A stretch of 59,594 bases of DNA, taken from assembly GCA_900543915.1 (NCBI GenBank), contig UQTB01000010.1:1-59594 (forward strand), given 5' to 3'. A model generated the notes under the pieces. The model was given only the letters and a program-made list of their open reading frames with translations, searched no databases and had not been told where the DNA came from. The number at the start of each line of letters is the position of its first letter. Position 1 is the first letter of the stretch. The translations under genes were made by a program, and so were the position numbers. Origin of the DNA: an uncultured Eubacteriales bacterium. GTDB lineage: Bacteria > Bacillota > Clostridia > Christensenellales > Borkfalkiaceae. Below are positions 45,240-52,639 of the stretch, piece by piece.

Positions 45240-46618
45240 ATCTCGGCTACCGCGTTTGCGAGGCTGTCCTTCGCCAGCCTGATACACTCCTCCGCCGTCG
45301 TATTGGAAGTCAGGCAGTTCCGCGTGAACGTCTGGAGCGCATACTGGATATCGAACATATGCGAGGGATCGAATCCCTTGAAATATGCGGGCGTCACCTT
45401 GTTCTCGCCGTGCGCCATGAACGCGTCCAGATTGAGATGTTTAAAGTCCTTCGCCCAGGTCTTTTCCTCGCTTAAAGAACGGAGCAGGGAGGGCGTCGTG
45501 GAGACGCCGCTCGAGCACATCGCAAGCTGCCCCTCTTCGCTGATCATATAGTGCAGAAACGCCCAGGCGAGATCTCTGTTTTCACTGGTCGAGCTGATGC
45601 CCCAGCCGGCAAATCCCGTTCCGATCCGCCCCGTCTCCGCCCCGCCGACGAGCGGGAACGTAAGCACGTCGAAATTATCCTTCAAAACTTCGTATTTCTG
45701 CATTTCGGAAGGGCCGTTGGAGGCGAATTCAAAAGCGGCGGAGCCGTTGATAAGGCGCGCGTTGGAGCCCGAATCCCAAGTGGGAGCGATCTTCTTGTCG
45801 ATCAGCTCCTTATAGAGCGCGATAAATTCCCTTGTTTCCTCCGAATCGATGGCGACCTCGCCGTCCCGGTATGCCTCGGCGCCGACGGACTGCATGATGG
45901 GATTCCACACGCTTTCCCAGTCAAACAGCGTCTGACGGATGCAGTAATAGTTTGCATACTTCGTTCTGTCCCGATCCCAGAAAGCGACGAGATCCTCGCA
46001 GACGCTGATGAAGTCTTCCCACGTCCAGTCGTTGCTGAGGCGGGGATCCCTGTCCGCGCCCGAGGTCTTGATGCCGGCTTCTTCCAGCATGGAGCGGTTG
46101 AAAAAGGTCACCACCGTGTCCGCATTGCGCGGCATGATATAGCGCTTGCCTTCATACGTCGCCATGTTGAAATATTCCGAATAGTAATCCGCCATATCCA
46201 GCGTGCCCGCCTCCTCTGTCGCCTTAAAATACGGCTCCAGATTGACGACCACCTTCTTACTGACGAGATAGTAGTACATCGCCGTGTTGGTATACACCAG
46301 ATCGGGCATGGATTCGGACTGCACCAGCGTGCCGATCGTATCCATATACATCTCGTCCGTAATCATGTCCGCATGCTTTACGACGGTCACGTTCGGATAG
46401 ATCGCCTTAAATCCCTTTGCAAGCACGTCGATGATGTCGCTCTCCCTTCCGCCGTCCGTGCTGGGTACGAGAATGGAAAGCGTCCCCTCCGTGTTCTGAT
46501 CCAGATCGATGTTTACTTCATAGTCTCCGTCGGTCTCCTTGTCGATGATGACAGGCTTGCAGCCGGCCATGCCGAACGCGCAGACCAGCGCCAAAAGCCA
46601 GACAACTATCTTTTTCAT
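45236..46618 (-). CDS. Extracellular sugar-binding lipoprotein (importer 3)
   Basis: A 460-aa family 1 solute-binding lipoprotein (lipobox GMAGC, Cys 20). Family features: GTLSILVPSTDGGRESDIIDV, YPNVTVVKHADMI, FFNRSMLEEAGI, AWAFLHYMISEEGQLAM. ATG 46618 is 7 nt behind GGAGG; a longer frame upstream has no ribosome binding site. First gene of the second large operon, facing an AraC-type regulator across 270 bp that carry a direct-repeat operator candidate. Confidence 0.9.
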   Translation of the reverse strand: MKKIVVWLLALVCAFGMAGCKPVIIDKETDGDYEVNIDLDQNTEGTLSILVPSTDGGRESDIIDVLAKGFKAIYPNVTVVKHADMITDEMYMDTIGTLVQSESMPDLVYTNTAMYYYLVSKKVVVNLEPYFKATEEAGTLDMADYYSEYFNMATYEGKRYIMPRNADTVVTFFNRSMLEEAGIKTSGADRDPRLSNDWTWEDFISVCEDLVAFWDRDRTKYANYYCIRQTLFDWESVWNPIMQSVGAEAYRDGEVAIDSEETREFIALYKELIDKKIAPTWDSGSNARLINGSAAFEFASNGPSEMQKYEVLKDNFDVLTFPLVGGAETGRIGTGFAGWGISSTSENRDLAWAFLHYMISEEGQLAMCSSGVSTTPSLLRSLSEEKTWAKDFKHLNLDAFMAHGENKVTPAYFKGFDPSHMFDIQYALQTFTRNCLTSNTTAEECIRLAKDSLANAVAEI

Positions 46619-46771
46619 CCTTACCTCCGTTTGGGCACGGTTGCCCGTTTTGATTTTCATCTATAAACGCCGCCCGGCGAAAACGCTTTCCCCGGGCAAT
46701 CGCTTCAATTCCCTTGTTCCGAACGGAAAAAGCCCCTTCTGCAAGGCGTTTTCCCCCGTTCGGTCACATCA

Positions 46772-46800
46772 ATTTTATAACAAAATACCCCTGCTGTGAA
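46772..46800 (-). promoter_or_regulatory. Promoter of the second glycan operon
   Basis: On the minus strand TTCACA (46795-46800), 17-nt spacer, TAAAAT (46772-46777), giving a leader of about 145 nt. The -35 box is embedded in the direct-repeat operator region, as expected for an activated promoter. Confidence 0.55.
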
Positions 46801-46824
46801 TGTATATAACCCCTGAAAAACATG
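46787..46824. promoter_or_regulatory. Direct-repeat operator candidate for the AraC-type regulator
   Basis: The pattern ACCCCTG-N6-ATG occurs twice, at 46787-46802 and 46809-46824, exactly 22 bp apart (two helical turns) and in the same orientation. Two direct half-sites on one DNA face are typical for an AraC/XylS dimer. It lies between the divergent promoters. Confidence 0.55.
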
Positions 46825-46853
46825 GATTATTTTCAGATTTCTTTTTGAATCGC

Positions 46854-46882
46854 TTGTAAAAAACCCAAAATTGTGCTATTCT
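46854..46882 (+). promoter_or_regulatory. Extended -10 promoter of the AraC-type gene, leaderless architecture
   Basis: TTGTAA (46854-46859), 17-nt spacer, TATTCT (46877-46882) preceded by TGC. Only six T residues separate the -10 box from the ATG at 46889, so transcription should start at the start codon. No ribosome binding site is present. Confidence 0.6.
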
Positions 46883-46888
46883 TTTTTT

Positions 46889-47731
46889 ATGAACGATCTC
46901 ACCGGCGACAATCTTTTAAATATTTTCGGCAACCTGAAAGTCAAAATCGACGAGGCGAATTTTGTCCGCGTCTGGCCTTTCTGGCAGGATATCGTCGCTT
47001 TTTATCCGTACAATAGACTCTATCTCATCACGGACGGCTGCGCAGACCTCTATCTCAGGGATAAAACCGTCAGAATGGAGCCCGATTTCATCTACTTTGT
47101 TCCGCAGTACACCGTCGTGCGCGGCGAATGCGACATTTTCGGACACTACTTCTGCCATTTCGAGATCGATGCACCCTTTTCCGACCTCACCAAGTTCGTG
47201 CAGTTTTCCGACCGCGTGCCCGCCGACGAGCGCGACAGGGAGCTGTTCGAAACCGTCATGAAGAATTTTCCGAGCGACACGCCGCAAAAACTCTTTAACG
47301 CCAACGGCGCGTTTATGCTGCTCTTTTCCAAGCTGCTTGAAAACGCATCCTACGTAGATTCCGAGAAGACGCGCTTCATCCCCGTCCTGAAGTACGTGGA
47401 CGAGAATTATCAAAAGCCGATTTCCCTGGAAGACCTCGCGAACCTGATGTCGCTGAACACGCGCTATTTCTGCACCCTGTTCAAAAGTGCTTTCCGCATC
47501 TCGCCTTGGCAGCATGTCATCTACACCCGCCTGAACAAAGCGGCTGTGCTCTTGAAGAGCAACGACAAATCCATCCGCGAAATTTCCTTCGCCGTGGGCT
47601 TTGAAGACGAGTTTTATTTCTCCCGTCTCTTCAAAAAAAAGTTCGGGCTCTCCCCGCTGGGCTATCGGAACAAGCTGGAAACTTATCAGAATTACTCCAA
47701 AATCGGCGGCACGCTCCTCACGAAACAGTAG
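46889..47731 (+). CDS. AraC-family transcriptional regulator
   Basis: A 280-aa regulator. Residues about 1-160 form a cupin-like sugar-sensing domain. The C-terminal double helix-turn-helix begins with YQKPISLEDLANLMSLNTRYFCTLFKSAF and ends with DKSIREISFAVGFEDEFYFSRLFKKKFG, the AraC signature. It is divergent from the importer 3 operon and probably activates it. The ATG at 46889 has no ribosome binding site; an earlier in-frame ATG at 46871 would lie within the promoter spacer and was rejected. Confidence 0.93.
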   Translation: MNDLTGDNLLNIFGNLKVKIDEANFVRVWPFWQDIVAFYPYNRLYLITDGCADLYLRDKTVRMEPDFIYFVPQYTVVRGECDIFGHYFCHFEIDAPFSDLTKFVQFSDRVPADERDRELFETVMKNFPSDTPQKLFNANGAFMLLFSKLLENASYVDSEKTRFIPVLKYVDENYQKPISLEDLANLMSLNTRYFCTLFKSAFRISPWQHVIYTRLNKAAVLLKSNDKSIREISFAVGFEDEFYFSRLFKKKFGLSPLGYRNKLETYQNYSKIGGTLLTKQ

Positions 47732-47837
47732 CGGCATAACCCGGGCGCCGAAAAACAGTGTTCCTTTTTTATTATGGAATAATCGGAATTTTTCATGTGA
47801 TCGCGGCGTATTTTCCCCTTTCCCCGCCGCAAAGCAG

Positions 47838-47882
47838 CTTTTTCATTCGCTGGAAGCGAATGAAAAAGGAGCATGCTCCTTT
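47838..47882 (+). terminator. Two consecutive perfect palindromes after the AraC-type gene
   Basis: A 14-bp perfect stem with a GGA loop (47838-47868) overlaps an 18-nt perfect palindrome AAAGGAGCATGCTCCTTT (47865-47882). T-rich DNA follows. Probably the transcription stop of the AraC gene, although the two structures exclude each other. The rest of 47732-48099 is AT-rich and shows no gene. Confidence 0.5.
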
Positions 47883-48099
47883 GCAAATTTTGCGTTTTTA
47901 TTTATCGATTATATCATAAAAGCCATTCAAATTCAACGAAAAAGCAGAAAATTTTTCTTTCCCCTCACAAAATTTAAATGCACGCAAAGCGAATGTTTCG
48001 TAAAACCGCAAAAAACGCCGTGTTTCGGACGTCTGCCGCGCCGCCGCAGATGAAAATTAGCCTTTCTCTCAAAACTTTTGAAATAAACCGAAAATATTT

Positions 48100-48128
48100 T
48101 TGACATTTCAGCGAAATTATGCTAAGAT
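48100..48128 (+). promoter_or_regulatory. Promoter of tRNA-Ser
   Basis: TTGACA (48100-48105), 17-nt spacer, TAAGAT (48123-48128) with TG one base before it, ending 15 nt before the mature tRNA. Confidence 0.8.
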
Positions 48129-48143
48129 AATTGGGCAAGATTC

Positions 48144-48235
48144 GGAGGAATACCCAAGAGGCCGAAGGGGCTCCCCTGCTAAGGGAGTAGTATGTGATAA
48201 GCGTAGCGAGGGTTCAAATCCCTCTTCCTCCGCCA
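48144..48235 (+). tRNA. tRNA-Ser(GCT)
   Basis: A 92-nt class II tRNA with encoded CCA. Acceptor stem GGAGGAA/TTCCTCC, anticodon stem CTCCC/GGGAG with loop CTGCTAA (anticodon GCT at 48178-48180, reading AGC/AGU serine codons), long variable arm typical of tRNA-Ser, and T loop GGTTCAAATC. Its 3' 25 bases serve as the left attachment site of the integrative element that follows. Confidence 0.96.
48211..48235 (+). repeat. attL: tRNA 3' end direct repeat
   Basis: The last 25 bases of the tRNA gene (from GGTTC through CCA) are repeated exactly at 53651-53675. The two copies bound 5.4 kb that carries an integrase gene immediately next to this copy. Confidence 0.85.
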
Positions 48236-48240
48236 TAAAA

Positions 48241-48288
48241 CACAATATATTGTAGTTTTTCTTTGTCAGGGATTCACAATATATTGTG
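48241..48288. promoter_or_regulatory. Paired palindromes next to attL
   Basis: CACAATATATTGTA (48241-48254) and the perfect palindrome CACAATATATTGTG (48275-48288) lie 34 bp apart between the tRNA and the integrase stop codon. Candidates for integrase arm sites or binding sites of a directionality factor. Confidence 0.5.
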
Positions 48289-48330
48289 TTTTATTTTTGC
48301 CTTTTTTCTGTTTGCGGGGATTTTTGGGGA

Positions 48331-49461
48331 CTAAATCTCATAAACTAGCCTCTCTGCCTGCTCTCGCATATATGCAAGCGTAAAATGCGTGTATACTTTC
48401 GCCGTCATGCCTTGTAAGCTGTGCGCCGTCCATATACTTACGATCTCATTTTCAATGCCGCATTCTCGCGCACGCGTTGTGAACGTATGGCGTAAATCTT
48501 TTAAAGTATGCCCCGGCACTATTGTTGAAAATTTATCCGCTAACTTACTCGTATTAAACTCCCATGGCTCCGCCTTGATTCTCTCTATATACGGGGCAAG
48601 TTTCGGAAACAAAGGTAAAACCCGTTCTTTTTCCTTTTGGTACTGCTTCAGCTTTCCGTTCTTAAAGGTCAGCGTGTTATCCTCGTTGATTCTCATTGAC
48701 CGATACTCACACGGCCGGCACCCCGTATATAACATGATGAGATAAGCCAGCTCGTAACGGTGCCCGCGGATTTTTTTCAGAAACTCCCGTTCGTCCTCTT
48801 TCGTCAATGCCTGTCCCGTCGTTCTTTCGTGTTTCGGGATCTTCACCGCCTTTGCCGGATTCCGTTCCAGATACCTGTTTTCTACCGCATAATCAAAAAT
48901 GTTTCTTAACAGTAATAAGACATCTTCGCACGTTCTCGGCGCACTCTCTCTCAGTTTGAGAAGATACTCCTGCAACATGATCGGCGTTATAGCAGAAAGG
49001 GAATAATCGGCAAAATTACGTTCGATATGATTTTTGTATTTATTGAAATACTTTTCATAAGTCAATTCCGTAACATTCGGCTTTTTCACGGTTTCCATAT
49101 ACTTCAAGGCAAACTCGCCGAAATTCTGCCGTTTCTTCGGTTTCTCGGGTTCTCCGCCTTTTCCGTAACTCTCTGCCCATTCCATGCACTTCCGCTTTGC
49201 TTCCGCCCGTTTCATGCTCGAAAAGCTCTTTTCCTGTCCGTCCCTGCGGTATCTCAATTCTACAATCCCGTTTGCCTTTATCCGAAGTACGCAATACCGC
49301 AAGAACGGATACCGAGCCAGCTCCGACCGGGTGAACATGCTTTCCGCGCTCCCGCTGATTCCGCTGTTGCCCATATTCAGCAAAGTTACCAGCTTTTTCA
49401 TGTCCTTTGCCAAATCCTCCAGCTGCTCTTTCAGTTCCGCGTATCCCTTTTCTTCCGTCAT
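48331..49461 (-). CDS. Tyrosine-recombinase integrase
   Basis: A 376-aa site-specific recombinase that would insert and excise the element at tRNA-Ser. SAM-like core-binding domain at about residues 110-205; catalytic domain with R249 (TGCRPCEYRS), KDLRHTF with R324 (a Lys stands where many family members have His), H347 and the nucleophile Y357 (KVYTHF). ATG 49461 follows GGAG and overlaps the upstream stop as ATGA. The gene abuts attL, the standard position. It is last in a five-gene minus-strand operon, so its expression depends on the promoter near the XRE repressor. Confidence 0.93.
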   Translation of the reverse strand: MTEEKGYAELKEQLEDLAKDMKKLVTLLNMGNSGISGSAESMFTRSELARYPFLRYCVLRIKANGIVELRYRRDGQEKSFSSMKRAEAKRKCMEWAESYGKGGEPEKPKKRQNFGEFALKYMETVKKPNVTELTYEKYFNKYKNHIERNFADYSLSAITPIMLQEYLLKLRESAPRTCEDVLLLLRNIFDYAVENRYLERNPAKAVKIPKHERTTGQALTKEDEREFLKKIRGHRYELAYLIMLYTGCRPCEYRSMRINEDNTLTFKNGKLKQYQKEKERVLPLFPKLAPYIERIKAEPWEFNTSKLADKFSTIVPGHTLKDLRHTFTTRARECGIENEIVSIWTAHSLQGMTAKVYTHFTLAYMREQAERLVYEI

Positions 49462-50225
49462 GTCTTTTCTCCGTTCTGTTGCATCGTCGCAACGGTTTCC
49501 CGCTCCGCTTTCTTTCGCGCCCTGTATTCCTTCTGCCATTTACTCCGGCGTTCTTTCACTTCCGGTCGCGCATTGTATTCACGGAGATGTTCTTTCCCCT
49601 CCGGTCGGGCATAATATTTTCTATTCAATTCCCGCCGGTGTTCTTTAACCTCTGATCGCGCATAGTATTCGCGGAGGTATTCTTTCCTCTCCGGCTGGGC
49701 ATAATATTTTCTTTCCAATTCCCGCCGGCGCTCTTTAACCTCCGGTCGTGCATTGTATTCGCGGATCTTTTCCTTTACCTCGGGTCGGGCGCGATATTTC
49801 CGCTGCCATTCCCTTTTCCATTCTTTTCCCCTCGAACTGGCTCCGAATGCACGCAAACGCTCTTTCCGGCGCGCTTTCACTTCCGGTCGCGCATTGTATT
49901 CGCGATTGTATTCTCTCCTTTCTGGCCGCGCATTGTATTCTTTGGCTCTTTCACGCCTTCGCTCCTTTACTTCCGGACGTTGCCAATATTCCCTCGAATA
50001 TTCCCTCCGTTTCTCCTTTACCTCCGCTCTCCGGCTGTATTCTCTCATCCGTTCACAATTCCGCTCCCGTACTTCCGGCTGCGCATAATATTTGCAATAA
50101 TATTCCCTGTCCCGCTCCTTTTTCGTCTGCCTTGCCGCTATGCTCCCGTACCGTTCCGCCTCTTCTACCGCTCCCAGCAGTTCCGCCCGGTTCTCAATCA
50201 GAAAGTCCTGAACTTTTACGCCCAT
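49458..50225 (-). CDS. Charged tandem-repeat protein of unknown function
   Basis: A 255-aa protein. After about 50 N-terminal residues (MGVKVQDFLIENRAELLGAV) nearly the whole length consists of some 13 variants of a short unit, best written R-E-Y-N-A-R-P-E-V-K-E-R-R, spaced 13-17 residues apart. Composition is dominated by Arg, Glu, Lys and Tyr, so a long charged helix or coiled array is likely. No enzymatic domain is seen. It overlaps the genes on both sides (10 nt upstream, 4 nt downstream). DNA or RNA binding is a guess only. Confidence 0.75.
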   Translation of the reverse strand: MGVKVQDFLIENRAELLGAVEEAERYGSIAARQTKKERDREYYCKYYAQPEVRERNCERMREYSRRAEVKEKRREYSREYWQRPEVKERRRERAKEYNARPERREYNREYNARPEVKARRKERLRAFGASSRGKEWKREWQRKYRARPEVKEKIREYNARPEVKERRRELERKYYAQPERKEYLREYYARSEVKEHRRELNRKYYARPEGKEHLREYNARPEVKERRSKWQKEYRARKKAERETVATMQQNGEKT

Positions 50226-50779
50226 ATCAAACACCCCCGACTCTCGTCGTAATTGTAAAACAGCTCCGCCAGCGTTTCCCGTTTCAGTTCCGCATTCCCT
50301 TTCGTCAGCACTTCCAACTTCGCCGATATATCCGCAAAAAATTCTTCTGTTCGTTCTCTCTCCGTAATTCTTATATCCGGCACCGGGCGGAAATCTGCCA
50401 GCAAATTGCATAATGAGCAATCCTCCGTTCCCGGCATTTCTGCATCCAGGCTTAATCCGTTTCCCATAATCAACTCGCTTACATACATCCGCAACCCGAA
50501 TACCAAGCTCCCCGGCGTTTTATAGCTCATCTGCGGTAAACTTATGTATATCTGATTCAGCACTTCGTCCGCTTCCAGACGGAACAGCCGCGCCCAGCCT
50601 TTTGCATACATTTGAAACGCCCTTTCGTTCCTTGTAAATACTTCCCGCAGCGTTTCAATATCGCTCTCCCGGATCCGCTCCGCTTCTTCTTTCGTCATTC
50701 TGATTGCTGTCGCGCGCGGGTTCTTCGCTTCCTTTTCCCATGCTTCCGCATTCCACTTCGTTTCCTTACGTGCTCTCAT
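50216..50779 (-). CDS. Unknown protein of the integrative element, faint sigma-region-2 likeness
   Basis: A 187-aa protein, mostly helical and soluble. The stretch RNERAFQMYAKGWARLFRLE followed by ADEVLNQIYISL resembles the core-binding helix of sigma factor region 2, but I see no clear region 4, so this likeness is weak. It could equally be a small regulatory or replication accessory protein. The start overlaps the preceding gene as ATGA, so it is coupled within the element's operon. Confidence 0.6.
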   Translation of the reverse strand: MRARKETKWNAEAWEKEAKNPRATAIRMTKEEAERIRESDIETLREVFTRNERAFQMYAKGWARLFRLEADEVLNQIYISLPQMSYKTPGSLVFGLRMYVSELIMGNGLSLDAEMPGTEDCSLCNLLADFRPVPDIRITERERTEEFFADISAKLEVLTKGNAELKRETLAELFYNYDESRGCLIWA

Positions 50780-50985
50780 AGCTCCACCCCGAAAATCCGC
50801 TTCCGCTTCATTTCATATGAGCGGGCAAGCGCATTCTTTGCCAGCCCTCGGACATATCCCAGCGTATATATATAATCACTTTCGTCTTCTTCCTCGTCGT
50901 TGCATACTATGATTCCGCCCGACGCGATCTCCCGCAACACTCTCTCATACATATCGCAACGCCGCTCTAATTCCGCTACTTTCAT
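50776..50985 (-). CDS. Small unknown protein of the integrative element
   Basis: A 69-aa acidic-centred protein (CNDEEEDESDY in the middle, basic end KRKRIFGVEL). ATG 50985 was chosen because GGAGG lies 10 nt upstream; an ATG 24 nt earlier overlaps the previous gene without a ribosome binding site. The size would suit an excisionase or regulator, but no such motif is recognised. Confidence 0.55.
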   Translation of the reverse strand: MKVAELERRCDMYERVLREIASGGIIVCNDEEEDESDYIYTLGYVRGLAKNALARSYEMKRKRIFGVEL

Positions 50986-51001
50986 GCGCTTGCCCCCTCC
51001 T

Positions 51002-51436
51002 TTACTCATTCAAAAACATTTCTATCTTCGCTACGTCCGACGCCTTTTTCGGGATCATGGGCACGTGATACCTCCGCCCGTCTTTATCGTAACTTACCGC
51101 GTTATACTTTACCATTTTCGTTCGCTTTCCGTTGCTGTCCGAATATTCCGTCACGACCTCCAACACCGGCTTCGTCAATTCGTTTGCCGGGTTATACAAA
51201 TCTTCCAGCATTTCAAATATATTGAAATCACGATTTTTGCAGGTCATACTCGCTCGACAGGTCTTTCCGAACAGTTTCCCCTCGATCTCGTAATATACCG
51301 ACTTTTGCCCGTCGCTTTTCCTTACGTACGGTTCCCGGAGCAATTCAAACGTTTTCCTGTTCTTCTGTTCTTTCTTCTCCTCCGCCGCTGCGCTTCCCAT
51401 TGCTTCCGCCATGTCCTTCTTCGTTTCATTTGCCAT
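51002..51436 (-). CDS. Unknown protein of the integrative element, first gene of its operon
   Basis: A 144-aa protein with a lysine/glutamate-rich N-terminus followed by a beta-rich body (REPYVRKSDGQKSVYYEIEG, KYNAVSYDKDGRRYHVPM). No family recognised. GGAGG stands 10 nt before the ATG at 51436; longer in-frame starts upstream lack a site. It is read from the repressor-controlled promoter near 51.68 kb. Its position would suit a replication accessory or single-strand-binding role, which is speculation. Confidence 0.6.
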   Translation of the reverse strand: MANETKKDMAEAMGSAAAEEKKEQKNRKTFELLREPYVRKSDGQKSVYYEIEGKLFGKTCRASMTCKNRDFNIFEMLEDLYNPANELTKPVLEVVTEYSDSNGKRTKMVKYNAVSYDKDGRRYHVPMIPKKASDVAKIEMFLNE

Positions 51437-51643
51437 TTTTCTTTTACCTCCGTTTCCTTTTCTTTTTTTCGCCCGTCTCGCCGTTAGCTCAGCGTTTCTT
51501 TCTTCTTCCCGTCGGCACTCTTTTTTTTCCTTTGTACTTTTGAAACTCATAAAAGAGATAATTAGATTCCCTTTCACCTGCTTTTTGCTTGTGCGGTTTT
51601 GAAACTACCCAATAAATACCGACGAAATATAAATTTACAATAT

Positions 51644-51717
51644 CCACATATTTGTGGATATATTGAAATAATAAACCACATATTTGTGGAAGTCAAGCGT
51701 TTTCAACAAATTTGTGG
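51644..51717. promoter_or_regulatory. Three repressor operators between divergent genes
   Basis: CCACA-TATT-TGTGG occurs exactly at 51644-51657 and 51676-51689, and as CAACA-AATT-TGTGG at 51704-51717, spaced 32 and 28 bp centre to centre. They lie between the XRE gene and the integrase operon and are the probable binding sites of the XRE repressor. Confidence 0.8.
51668..51696 (-). promoter_or_regulatory. Promoter of the integrase operon, spacer occupied by an operator
   Basis: On the minus strand TTGACT (51691-51696), 17-nt spacer, TATTAT (51668-51673). The middle operator (51676-51689) lies wholly inside the spacer, so a bound repressor must exclude RNA polymerase. Confidence 0.75.
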
Positions 51718-51743
51718 TAAATAATTTATAAGGAGATAAAAAT

Positions 51744-52169
51744 ATGTTAAATTACGGGGAAGCTTTAAAGTATCAAAGAGAAATAAATGGAAAATCTTTA
51801 TTAGATATTCAAAAAGCAACAGGTATTTCGAATCAAAATTTAAGTCGTTGGGAGCGAGGAGATGTCTTACCTAACATCGATTTTTGCGTACGGCTCGCTT
51901 CCTTTTACGGTATAACTCTCGACGAGCTTGTCGGACTTGATCAAGCCAATACTTCAACCGTCAACAATACGATCTCTTCCGCCGCTTTATCTGAAGACGA
52001 AAAAGAGACGATAGCCCTGCTCCATGAAACCCAGTATCCCGATAAGGTTATCACTTTGGTAAAAGAGTTTATTAAACTTTCTCCGCGCATGCAGGATACT
52101 TTCATTGATTATATTCAAAGCGTTACCGAAAGCGACATTATGAAAAAATACCGATCTCAAAAAAAATGA
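51744..52169 (+). CDS. XRE-family repressor of the integrative element
   Basis: A 141-aa DNA-binding protein. Residues about 5-62 form an HTH_3 domain (LLDIQKATGISNQNLSRWERG, then DFCVRLASFYGITLDELVGL); the C-terminal part is helical and may dimerise. It is divergent from the integrase operon with three matching operators between them, a lambda-like switch. AAGGAGA precedes the ATG. Base composition is more AT-rich than the host operons. Confidence 0.92.
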   Translation: MLNYGEALKYQREINGKSLLDIQKATGISNQNLSRWERGDVLPNIDFCVRLASFYGITLDELVGLDQANTSTVNNTISSAALSEDEKETIALLHETQYPDKVITLVKEFIKLSPRMQDTFIDYIQSVTESDIMKKYRSQKK

Positions 52170-52190
52170 GAGATTTTAAGCAGGAGAGTA

Positions 52191-52343
52191 TAAGGCGATA
52201 CCTAGTCTTGACAAGCGCGGGCGCTGGCGCGCCCGCGGACAAGGTATCGCCTTATTTTCCACCCTGGCGGGCGGAAAAGCGAGGTTTCGGACACGGCGAA
52301 GCCGCCTTTCTGTCCGAAACCCGTCGTCTTTTCCTGTCCCGCC
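52191..52343. other. Strongly structured non-coding region, candidate replication origin
   Basis: A 12-bp perfect stem TAAGGCGATACC/GGTATCGCCTTA (52191-52202/52243-52254) encloses a 9-bp GC stem (52216-52224/52229-52237). It is followed by a second large stem-loop: GGCGGG-c-GGAAAAG with CTTTTCC-tgt-CCCGCC outside, GGTTTCGGACA/TGTCCGAAACC inside (52266-52343). It sits between the XRE and Rep stop codons. The first hairpin, with CTTATTTT after it, can also terminate the XRE transcript. The rest to 52639 holds further short hairpins but no convincing gene. Confidence 0.6.
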
Positions 52344-52639
52344 CCCGTTCGGGGTGTATGCTAAAATAGAGGGTATCACTCGATCCCTCTTTGTCTCATC
52401 GGTTGCGCAGATTCTTCCGCGCGATTATTCGATTGCTACCCCCTTTGCCGGTCTTCTGCCCGGCATTTCCCCCAAAGGGGAACTTGTTGGACTGTTAAAG
52501 GGAAAGGGGGCGGGGCTCGTTCCTGGCGGATTTTTTGCCCCTTTTTCGACTCGTTTCCGCTCTTCTGCGTGTCTCCCTTTCGGTTGGTCGGCTCTCGTTC
52601 CTTTTGCCGCCCTACGCCGTCTTTTTCCCTCGTTTTTCC

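Noticed and set aside
49500..50190. Regular DNA repeats resembling a CRISPR array
   Set aside because: The periodicity is that of a coding repeat in one long open frame, units vary in length and sequence, and there are no unique spacers.
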